Source: Fulvivirga sp. (GTDB taxonomy: Bacteria; Bacteroidota; Bacteroidia; Cytophagales; Cyclobacteriaceae). From it: a stretch of DNA of 35,477 bases. The translations under genes were made by a program, and so were the position numbers. The notes under the pieces are model-generated. The model did not search any database. It saw only the letters and a program-made list of their open reading frames with translations, and was not told the origin of the DNA. Shown in pieces: positions 24,629 through 32,050 of the stretch (position 1 is its first letter; each line of letters begins with the position of its first letter). Location of the stretch: assembly GCA_028280565.1 (NCBI GenBank), contig JANQLQ010000048.1:1-35477 (forward strand). Reading direction: 5' to 3'.

Positions 24629-26847
24629 AAAGTATCACTTATATAAAATTAGGTCGTTATAGACAGTTATTGGTACTATGCTTCCTACTGGTGGCTTCAT
24701 GGAGCATGGTCCGGGCGCAAGTGGGCCATCAGTCTCAAAATGAAAAGATGGTTGCGTTAAACAATGTCCACCTGGATGGCGCGCAGTACAGCCTGGCCTC
24801 TTCCGACACCCTGGGCAAATGGGATGGCTTTTACCAGTGGCCCAATGTAGCTACTATTGACCTCACGTCGAGTCTGAACAAAATGAGCATCGATGGGACA
24901 GAAAACGGGCTGATACTCGGTTCATTCCATGTGGATGAAAAAAGTGAGGGAGCGGTGCTGTTTTCCATGAGCGAAGACTTTGCGATGGTGACAGACGGTG
25001 AGTTTTTGAATAAAGAAGAAACCGGTGCTGAGCCACCGGGTTATGCGCAAAACCAGGGTGAGATTCGGAATCTACTCGTGCTTGGCGTAGGTAAAATACC
25101 CGGTGACCTCATGAGCCAATTGGCGATCTATGCTACCCCCAACTCGCAATCGCATACGAATTACCAGGATGCACTGGCTGCCAATAACCAGTCGGTATAT
25201 GCCATCGTGGTGAATGATAGTGTAGTAACACAGTTTCTATTCGGTACCAGTACGGTGGATTACCTCGACAATGACTGGCATAACTTTGTGTTGTACGCTT
25301 TTCCATCAGGGTTGACCGGCGCTCAGGACCTCCATGAAGTAGCTGCTGACGCTTTTCAGCTCGTGATTGATGGTGAGGTAGTGCATACGCAGGCGCTCTA
25401 CAGGTCTGAAGGCCGTGTGCATAACAGGTTTTGGGATGTGGGCTTCTCCCAATACCAGGTGCATACGGTAAAAACACCACGGCATAACATAACGCATTCG
25501 CTCATTGGAGGCATCAATTTGAGAGGGAAAGTGGTGACCGGCGTTAAAAGCGATCTCCAGGTAGATAACTTTGGGTTCTTTGTTGGCGCAGATCCCATCC
25601 ATAAGCTGAAAACAGCGCTGACCGGTGCGGGTAACCAGGCCAAAATGAGGCATTTGAGTGAAAGCATTGGAGTGAATGACCTCGGGATTCCTTCAAACCT
25701 GTTCGATGAGGTTAATGACCCGGCATGGGGAACGGACGCATTTTACTTGCAGTGTGAATCACCCGGTAAGCGACACGTAGTTTCCGTAGATCGAACAGGT
25801 GGGAGCGAGCCGGCTTTTTATGGGTTGATAAACCATGGACTGAAAACGGAGCATGTTAACCCAACCCAGCAAGCGCATTTGGCCTATTACACGGATTGCA
25901 GTGTGCCGCTGCCGGCCAATGCCACAAAAATGGACGAAACACTAAAAATACTGCGTTGTCCTCAAAACTACCCGGATTATAAGATGGTGGTATCGCACCG
26001 TGGTTATCATCGTGATGTTCCGGAGCATTCCTTACCGTCAGTAAATTATGCAGTAGAGCTGGTGGAAAATGGCTATGCTGATTTTATCGAACTGGATGTA
26101 AAGTTCACCAAAGACTTACAGCCCGTCTTAACGCATGACAAGTATTTTGAGCTGTTATCGAATGGTCCTGCTTACCCGGCGAACATCAACGACACAAAAT
26201 GGAGTGAAGTAAAAAATTATCACCTGAAAGATTACCAGGGAAATGTGACGACTCACAAATTCGTGCACCTGGAACAGGCCATGCAGATCATCAAAGGCAA
26301 ATCCTACCTATTACTGGACATCAAAGCGGCTTCAGCCGGGCTGTATAAAGACAGGGCCTTACGTTGCCTTAAAATAGCAGACGAGCTAGGTATGCTGCAT
26401 CAGATCATCATAGGAGGAGGATCGTGGCACCTGGAGAGGATACAGGAGGAATATGCCGGGTACTGGGGGCGCTTTATTTATCTGCCTTCTGTAAAGGACC
26501 CGTCAAGAAAGGACAATCCTAAGGACCACCTGGATGCGTTTATCACCGCAGGTATGGCGCCGGTGATAGGAGCCCGGTTTAAGACGGAGGATTACAACAT
26601 CTTACAGCCTTTCAATTACGTGGATTATATTAATGATAATAATATCCGCGCCATGATCTTTAGCCGCTGGCCGGATTTTTTGGATGCCAATAACCGTGAC
26701 GGGCACCAGAAAATAGATGTAGACCCCTCCACCGACTACCGGGGTAACTGGGACTTCCTGATAGAAAACGGCAGCTCGGTGATCACCACTGACCGGCCTA
26801 TGCTGATGCACCAGTACCTGGAAGCACAGGGATTAAGGACCAAATGA
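24625..26847 (+). CDS. GDPD phosphodiesterase with long accessory N-terminus
   Basis: 740 residues. Signal peptide about 1-32 (VRAQ). Residues about 99-440 match the C-terminal part of the upstream phosphodiester glycosidase: 'VDEKSEGAVLFSMSED', 'LGVGKIPGDL', 'DNDWHNFVLYA', and a second block beginning FYLQCESPG that parallels YFLTMEEQKG. The catalytic domain (about 455-740) is GDPD: VVSHRGYHRDVPEHSLPS, DFIELDVKFTKDLQPVLTHD and, near the end, GSSVITTDRPMLMHQYL. It differs from the other GDPD of the locus in having E-H-S instead of E-N-S after the HRG motif. No T9SS domain. Coupled by ATGA to the gene before and 28 bp before the next. It would hydrolyse phosphodiesters, presumably after or together with the upstream glycosidase. 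Confidence 0.83.
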   Translation: MKSITYIKLGRYRQLLVLCFLLVASWSMVRAQVGHQSQNEKMVALNNVHLDGAQYSLASSDTLGKWDGFYQWPNVATIDLTSSLNKMSIDGTENGLILGSFHVDEKSEGAVLFSMSEDFAMVTDGEFLNKEETGAEPPGYAQNQGEIRNLLVLGVGKIPGDLMSQLAIYATPNSQSHTNYQDALAANNQSVYAIVVNDSVVTQFLFGTSTVDYLDNDWHNFVLYAFPSGLTGAQDLHEVAADAFQLVIDGEVVHTQALYRSEGRVHNRFWDVGFSQYQVHTVKTPRHNITHSLIGGINLRGKVVTGVKSDLQVDNFGFFVGADPIHKLKTALTGAGNQAKMRHLSESIGVNDLGIPSNLFDEVNDPAWGTDAFYLQCESPGKRHVVSVDRTGGSEPAFYGLINHGLKTEHVNPTQQAHLAYYTDCSVPLPANATKMDETLKILRCPQNYPDYKMVVSHRGYHRDVPEHSLPSVNYAVELVENGYADFIELDVKFTKDLQPVLTHDKYFELLSNGPAYPANINDTKWSEVKNYHLKDYQGNVTTHKFVHLEQAMQIIKGKSYLLLDIKAASAGLYKDRALRCLKIADELGMLHQIIIGGGSWHLERIQEEYAGYWGRFIYLPSVKDPSRKDNPKDHLDAFITAGMAPVIGARFKTEDYNILQPFNYVDYINDNNIRAMIFSRWPDFLDANNRDGHQKIDVDPSTDYRGNWDFLIENGSSVITTDRPMLMHQYLEAQGLRTK

Positions 26848-26875
26848 TGATGCTTTTACCTTTAACTCAACAAAA

Positions 26876-28804
26876 ATGTATTTAAAAGAAAATAAACTGA
26901 AATGGTCACGATTGCCGTGGGGGTGGATAGTATTGTTTACGATCATTACCTTCCCTCCGGCGGTGGCACAGGTAAAGCCTTTGGCCCATTATCCATTGGA
27001 TGTACGTATGATCACCCGGCCTCCTGACCTGGATAAACAGTATATTTTGAGACCCTATGACGTTTCAGGCAGAGGCGCTCATGGTGACTTTGACTATATC
27101 AAAAAGCCAGCCGTTACCAACTTCTTATCGGTTCCGGGAGGGAGTGTGCACTGCCTGGACGTTCAAAACGGTGATCGTGTGAGATTAGACATACCCGAAC
27201 CTTACGAGGGAGTGACCTCAACGAGTACATATTCCATTAGCTTCTGGCTGTATTGGAAAGGAGGGGGCAGTGCCAGGGAGATACTGGCTACCGGTGATAA
27301 AAAGATACGTGTACATGACCGGGACCTGGAATTCACCTATCGCAACGTGCTATCAAATTATAAAGTCACTATTTCGGATTACTTCTCTAACGAGGGCTGG
27401 TATCATGTAGCCTTTGTCAAATCCGGGGCTAATAGTTATCATTATTACCGGTTTATTTATGCTAATGCACCTCCGCAGGCGGCCTCTGCGGTATACCATT
27501 CAGCGGGTAATTCAAGTCACATTACCCATGAAGATTATACACCCAGCCTGTTAGGAGATACCTTCGAGGGGAAGCTTTATGGGGTACGGTTTTTTAAAGA
27601 AGGATTGACAAAAACGCAATTGGATGCACTAACACACCGTGATTACCAATGGGCACAGGCCGTTCCTGCCCTTGGTGCCGGTGCCGCTGAACATTATGTG
27701 GATCGGGGTGCGTTTGCCTACTATCCTATGGTGGCGGCAGCGTCTCCTGCCTCAGAGCGTGCATACCTGGATTGTGTAACAGCAGGAGGTACAGGCTGCA
27801 GCACATCAAAAAACGGCAGTATGATAGGTACGGCGACTATAGTAGATGAATCCGGACGTCAATGTGCCGAATTCGATCCGCAAGCGGCCATCAGCTTGCT
27901 AGGAAGTCATACCAGCTTACGTGACTTCCTGGGCAATTATGATGGTAAAAAAGGGCTTACTTTTTCCTTTTGGACCTATATCGACGCTTTTTTGACCCAT
28001 GCGCATTCCGTGCAAAATTCCTTTGGACAAACGGATACCTGGCATACCTTTTTCGGAGGTATTACCGAAACAGGCCCCAATGATCCTGACCATTTCACAT
28101 TGGGGGTACATCGCATACATGACCTGGTAGGAGTTACCCGTCATATCAAAAATGACCCTACACAGCCCTGGCTGCTTTGGATGTATAAGCCAGCCTCCTT
28201 TACACATACCACGGGTTGGTATCATGTAGTACTGGCCTATGAGCCCAAATCAATGACTCTTTACTCTATCTATCCCGATGGAACGGTAGATGGACGATAC
28301 AATTTTTTCGGAACAGAAGACCAGGACCTGGACGCCGTTCAATTCTTTGCCATCGGCAGTATGATCTATAGCAGTGACAGGCGTTCCGCCAGGTATATCG
28401 ATGATTTCAGAATATACAACTGGGCCATGACGCCAAACGAAGTAAAAGCGTTACACGCCTATGAAGCTAGTTTTCCCAATGCTACCCCACCAGGCAACCA
28501 ACGACTGGGTACACCTGGAATGGCATCCGGTAAAGAAGCAGAACAGGATCACCCTTTTTCCGTCTACCCTAATGCCACAAGGGGAGAGTTAAACATACAG
28601 ATGTCGTTAGAAAGGGATGCTGAGGTCACCATTGAAATGTTAGACCTGGCAGGAAAACTGTTATATCATACCAAAAAACTAGGAAATGCCGGCACCCAGG
28701 TAATCCGGCTAAACCTGGCCAACAAGGTGAAAACAGGCTTACATTTACTGCGCGTGACTTCCGAAGATATTTACGAGGTCCGTCGTATCCTGGTCAAAAA
28801 CTAG
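26876..28804 (+). CDS. Two-LamG-domain T9SS secreted protein
   Basis: 642 residues. Signal peptide about 1-32 (AVAQ). Two concanavalin-A/laminin-G-like sandwiches: the first about 33-260 (YSISFWLYWKGG, then GWYHVAFVKSG and LYGVRFFKEGLT), the second about 275-540 (LTFSFWTYIDAF, TGWYHVVLAYEP, RYIDDFRIYNWAMTPNEV). A T9SS sorting domain closes the protein (about 565-642, VYPNATRGELNI...GLHLLRVTS). No catalytic motif is visible, so a secreted carbohydrate-binding protein is likely. It is the last gene of the locus, 28 bp after the GDPD gene and before a terminator, and the only protein in the downstream block with a T9SS domain. Confidence 0.8.
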   Translation: MYLKENKLKWSRLPWGWIVLFTIITFPPAVAQVKPLAHYPLDVRMITRPPDLDKQYILRPYDVSGRGAHGDFDYIKKPAVTNFLSVPGGSVHCLDVQNGDRVRLDIPEPYEGVTSTSTYSISFWLYWKGGGSAREILATGDKKIRVHDRDLEFTYRNVLSNYKVTISDYFSNEGWYHVAFVKSGANSYHYYRFIYANAPPQAASAVYHSAGNSSHITHEDYTPSLLGDTFEGKLYGVRFFKEGLTKTQLDALTHRDYQWAQAVPALGAGAAEHYVDRGAFAYYPMVAAASPASERAYLDCVTAGGTGCSTSKNGSMIGTATIVDESGRQCAEFDPQAAISLLGSHTSLRDFLGNYDGKKGLTFSFWTYIDAFLTHAHSVQNSFGQTDTWHTFFGGITETGPNDPDHFTLGVHRIHDLVGVTRHIKNDPTQPWLLWMYKPASFTHTTGWYHVVLAYEPKSMTLYSIYPDGTVDGRYNFFGTEDQDLDAVQFFAIGSMIYSSDRRSARYIDDFRIYNWAMTPNEVKALHAYEASFPNATPPGNQRLGTPGMASGKEAEQDHPFSVYPNATRGELNIQMSLERDAEVTIEMLDLAGKLLYHTKKLGNAGTQVIRLNLANKVKTGLHLLRVTSEDIYEVRRILVKN

Positions 28805-28841
28805 GCACTAATCCATCATATTAATTTAAAACCTAAAACCT

Positions 28842-28875
28842 CCTCGGAGTCTCCTGTAAGGGACTCCGAGGTTTC
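28842..28875 (+). terminator. Terminator at the end of the PUL
   Basis: CCTCGGAGTC (28842-28851) pairs with GACTCCGAGG (28862-28871), extended by a T-G and a C-G pair around the 6-nt loop CTGTAA, followed by TTTC. It lies 37 bp after the stop at 28804. The T-run is short, but the 12-bp stem is strong. Confidence 0.75.
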
Positions 28876-29020
28876 TCAATGAAATCTCTAAGACAGAAAC
28901 GATAGCTCTTGCACACCAAACCCTAGTTGTTAGGTTTACTCTACCTTTGAGTGTCCTTGAAAATTGAATTTGACTGGAGAACGTATAATTTTGGCAAATT
29001 AAGCATTGTTTTAAGATGTC

Positions 29021-29513
29021 TCGGGTAATGCAAACCTCTCAATGAGCAGTTTAAGCGGGATTTTGAGGTTCTAAGTCCAGTTTTCATTTTCTTTTGTGCG
29101 CCCAAAAGAAAACGAAACAAAAGAAAAGGGCGCCAGCAACAAAGCCCATTTTCCGCGCAAAACGCGCTATCCAACCCCTATGGCCTGCTTACCCACATGC
29201 CTCAAATGTGCCGCGCTGTTCCTGGATGTCTCCCCTCCACACGCCATTTGAATTTTCAATGGTGCCCTCGGGTAGTGCGATCCTCTCAACGAGCAGTATA
29301 CGCGGGATTTTGTGGTTCTAAGCCCGGTTTTCATTTTCTTTTGCACGCCCAAAAGAAAACGAAACAAAAAAAAAGGGCGCCAGCAACAAAGCCTATTTTC
29401 CCCTCGAAACGCACTGCCAGCCCCTATAGGCCGCTAACCCACATGCCTCAAATGTGCCGAGCTATTCCTGGAGGTCTCCCTTCCATACGCCACTTGAATT
29501 TTCTATGATGCTC
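29021..29513. repeat. Tandem 247-bp intergenic repeat, two copies
   Basis: Copy 1 spans about 29021-29267 and copy 2 about 29268-29513, with the same order of blocks and roughly 85 percent agreement by eye. Each contains a long hairpin: TTTCATTTTCTTTTG pairs with CAAAAGAAAACGAAA (29082-29117 in copy 1, about 29329-29364 in copy 2) with one mismatch, followed by GGGCGCC. Short open frames on both strands here are by-products of the repeat and show no family features. The unit looks like a dispersed, non-coding repeat. Confidence 0.75.
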
Positions 29514-29527
29514 TAAGTTTTCAGCTA

Positions 29528-29583
29528 GTGCGCATTTAGCGCAGCGTAATGCGTACTTATCGAGGCAATAGGATTTGTAATCC
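29528..29583. repeat. REP-like double palindrome
   Basis: GTGCGCATT (29528-29536) pairs with AATGCGTAC (29548-29556) with one G-T, and 14 bp later GGATT (29571-29575) pairs with AATCC (29579-29583) around TGT. Two adjacent hairpins of this kind are typical of REP elements mobilised by RAYT transposases; no transposase is present here. Confidence 0.4.
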
Positions 29584-29748
29584 GGGCGTTCCCGTTAGTG
29601 CCCCATGATCCTATTCATTCTTTCCGGAACAACGTTAAACCAAAATTGGCAAACTCCCGATACCACTACTCAAGACTAAAGACTCATTACTCAATACTAA
29701 ATCTGAATATTCATGATTTAAATTCGAAAAAGTAGGAATAGAAGAAGA

Positions 29749-30369
29749 TCAGGCTTTGGCCATCCTCCTGTTTCGAATACGACTCAGCGTTTCGCGGGAC
29801 ATCCCTAGGTAAGAAGCTACAAATTGCATAGGAGAATACTGTATGATCAATGGCTGCTCTCGCAACAGGTTTTCGTATCGCTTTTGAGCGTCCTGGGTAA
29901 GGTAAGATACCAGGCGTTCCTCTTTACAGGCCAGCCCTTCTGCTAGCAAATGCTCCGTCATAGAGCGAAAAGCTTCAGACTCATTTTTGAGCTGGTCAAA
30001 TCGTGGGTAGTCGATAGCCATCAAGTCGCAATCGGTCACGGCTTGAACATGCTCTAAACTGGGCTCTTGTTTGATGAAGTGCCTGTAAACCGTGTTAAAA
30101 TCCCCATTACAGGTCATGTACTTGACAATCTCGTTGCCTTCATTATCAAACAGGTAATTACGCATGACCCCGGAATTGATGAATACGATATACTGGCACT
30201 TTTTGCCTATTCTCACAAGGTATTCATTCTTTTTTAAGTGCATGGGCTCAAAAAAGGAGGCCATATGATCTATTGAATCTTCCAAAGCCGGGAACGCAGC
30301 CCTTAGCATCTCTTTGAATGGTTTGACATTATTCTTCATAGGTCCATACTTATGCGTATCGAACAACAC
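29749..30369 (-). CDS. Crp/Fnr-family transcriptional regulator
   Basis: 206 residues, or 196 if the internal ATG at 30339 (MKNNVKPF) is used. Cyclic-nucleotide-binding-like beta-roll in the first 130 residues (HLKKNEYLVRIGKKCQYIVFINSGVMRNY). The C-terminal winged helix reads PMQFVASYLGMSRETLSRIR, a normal Crp/Fnr recognition region. No Fnr-like cysteine cluster, so not an obvious iron-sulfur sensor. Divergently oriented from the cation transporter gene with 378 bp between them. Ligand and targets unknown. Confidence 0.88.
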   Translation of the reverse strand: MLFDTHKYGPMKNNVKPFKEMLRAAFPALEDSIDHMASFFEPMHLKKNEYLVRIGKKCQYIVFINSGVMRNYLFDNEGNEIVKYMTCNGDFNTVYRHFIKQEPSLEHVQAVTDCDLMAIDYPRFDQLKNESEAFRSMTEHLLAEGLACKEERLVSYLTQDAQKRYENLLREQPLIIQYSPMQFVASYLGMSRETLSRIRNRRMAKA

Positions 30370-30747
30370 AGGAAAAATATAGTTCGTCTTTTTATGTCAG
30401 CAGGGGTCGGTTTTTAAAATAAACGACTGCCTTCTCCTTTAGTAAATGCATTAAAGCAAAATGACATTACACCTCCTGTGAAAATTACGATTTCCCAAAG
30501 GGTAATTGACCATTCTTTGTTATTTTTCGATGATGTAAAAACCCTGGGTTGAATAGTTGGTCGAAAAAGAAACGATCTACACTTTTGTAAACCAGGCGCA
30601 AGGTTAAAACCTTTTTAAATAGGGGTTATAACAAAAGCTGCAACTTCGAAGTAGGTGAACATTTCCAGCCTTATTTCCTGAAATTCTGGGCGCCAACGGA
30701 TGGCCGGATTATTCATGCCGGCTTTGTTTTTGATTTGTAAATGATAT
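30370..30747. other. Divergent intergenic region
   Basis: 378 bp between the two divergent starts. Apart from a weak promoter candidate at 30557-30587 for the transporter I see no repeat, hairpin or small gene of note. Confidence 0.5.
30557..30587 (+). promoter_or_regulatory. Candidate Bacteroidota-type promoter
   Basis: TTG at 30557-30559 and CACTTTTG at 30580-30587, one base from the TAnnTTTG consensus, are 20 bp apart, the usual spacing of the -33 and -7 elements. It would start transcription about 150 bp before the cation transporter gene. A weak motif match of this sort is common by chance. Confidence 0.25.
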
Positions 30748-31629
30748 ATGGGACACGATCATGACCACCACCACGCGGAAGGTAATATAAAAGTTGCCTT
30801 CTTTCTCAATCTTGGCTTCACTCTTATCGAGATTGTCGGAGGATTCTACACCAATAGCCTGGCCATACTCTCAGATGCCCTGCACGACCTTGGGGACAGC
30901 TTGAGCTTGGGATTGTCATGGTATTTCCAGCGGCTGTCTAAACGAGGAAGGACCAAAACCTTTTCCTATGGCTACAAGCGTTTTTCTTTATTAGGAGCCG
31001 TGATCAATTCAATTATTCTTATTGTAGGTTCAGTATTTATACTCATCCATGCCGTGCCCCAGCTTTTCCGCCCGGAGGAAACGAATGCCCAAGGGATGCT
31101 TTACTTGGCGTTGTTGGGAATAGTGGTGAATGGCGCGGCCGTTTTGAAATTGCGTAAGGGTAAGTCTCTCAATGAAAAAGTAGTGTCTCTACACCTCTTA
31201 GAAGATGTACTCGGGTGGGTAGCGGTTTTGATCGGTAGTATTGTCATGATCTATTTTGATGCGCCTTTTATTGATCCGCTACTCTCGATAACTATAGCGC
31301 TATTCGTGCTCTATAATGTTTACAAGAACTTAAGAAAAAGCCTGCTGATCATCCTACAAGGTATTCCTAAGGAGATCGATATCGAGGAGATCCGGGATAA
31401 ACTTAAGGGCATCGAAGAAATTGATGATATTCACGGCTGTCATATCTGGTCGATGGACGGTAGTTATAACATACTTACCATACACCTGGTAGTACACAAA
31501 AACTACCAGTTGTCTGAACAGTATTACCTAAAACAAAAGGTGAAGAGTATATTAAAAGACAAGCCCATTAGTCATATCACTATTGAATTCGAGAACCCGA
31601 ATGAATATTGCGAGCTTGAGCATTGCTGA
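30748..31629 (+). CDS. Cation diffusion facilitator (CDF) family transporter
   Basis: 293 residues, usual for CzcD/ZitB-type zinc-cobalt-cadmium exporters. His-rich N-terminus (MGHDHDHHHAEG); six transmembrane helices; metal sites in helix 2 (LAILSDALHDLGDS) and helix 5 (HLLEDVLGW, with H and D in HxxxD spacing). A cytoplasmic C-terminal domain follows (about 205-290), with IHGCHIWSMDG and ISHITIEFE. It should export divalent metal, most likely zinc, in exchange for protons across the inner membrane. It stands alone, divergent from a Crp/Fnr regulator. Confidence 0.93.
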   Translation: MGHDHDHHHAEGNIKVAFFLNLGFTLIEIVGGFYTNSLAILSDALHDLGDSLSLGLSWYFQRLSKRGRTKTFSYGYKRFSLLGAVINSIILIVGSVFILIHAVPQLFRPEETNAQGMLYLALLGIVVNGAAVLKLRKGKSLNEKVVSLHLLEDVLGWVAVLIGSIVMIYFDAPFIDPLLSITIALFVLYNVYKNLRKSLLIILQGIPKEIDIEEIRDKLKGIEEIDDIHGCHIWSMDGSYNILTIHLVVHKNYQLSEQYYLKQKVKSILKDKPISHITIEFENPNEYCELEHC

Positions 31630-32050
31630 AACCAGTTTTTGATCCCCAGGCCGTTCTAAAACTGCCGGTCTTATCTAAAAAAAGTTTTTACCCCAAGGCA
31701 ACCCCTATGAAAGAGCCGCCGTCTGGTGTATGACGTCAACTGAAATGATCCCTAGGGTAGAAACAAAGTGGAGGAGTCTAAGCAAATAAAGAAACCCAAC
31801 TCCTGGTAATAGGGCATACTTGCTGCCATTTCTAATGAGGCAAGTAAACCATGAAAATTAGTGAAAATGGATAGAGTGAAACTTAATAAAGGATTGGTTA
31901 GAAAAATGTAAAGACTTGGCACCCAACAGGTGGGCACCTATTCCCTACAGGTCGGCGACCTTATCATGATGGAATAGGAACCAACCGGCATAAGATTTCA
32001 TCTAGAATATTCCCCAAATATTTTTTAAGGAAACTAAACTTTAATCAACA
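31630..32050. other. Intergenic region before the lamin-tail protein
   Basis: 421 bp without a gene. Most shows nothing recognisable; open frames are under 25 residues on the + strand. The last part contains the structured element at 31928-31978. Confidence 0.5.
31928..31978 (+). promoter_or_regulatory. Nested palindromes, possible structured leader
   Basis: AGGTGGGCACCT (31928-31939) is followed by a nested hairpin: outer arms CCTATTCC (31937-31944) and GGAATAGG (31971-31978), inner arms AGGTC (31949-31953) and GACCT (31957-31961). The first palindrome shares three bases with the outer arm, so two alternative folds compete. It ends 72 bp before the ATG at 32051. It could be a leader RNA switch or a set of operator sites. 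Confidence 0.35.

Larger units (their letters stand above)
28805..29748. other. Repeat-rich intergenic region
   Basis: About 940 bp without a real gene, between the PUL terminator and the minus-strand Crp/Fnr regulator. It holds the terminator at 28842, the two 247-bp repeats and the REP-like palindromes at 29528-29583. It marks the right border of the PUL and may be a recombination hot spot. Confidence 0.6.

Noticed and set aside
28941-29508. Short overlapping open frames on both strands
   Set aside because: They are produced by the tandem 247-bp repeat (same K/R-rich peptide from the A-rich arm twice) and look non-coding.
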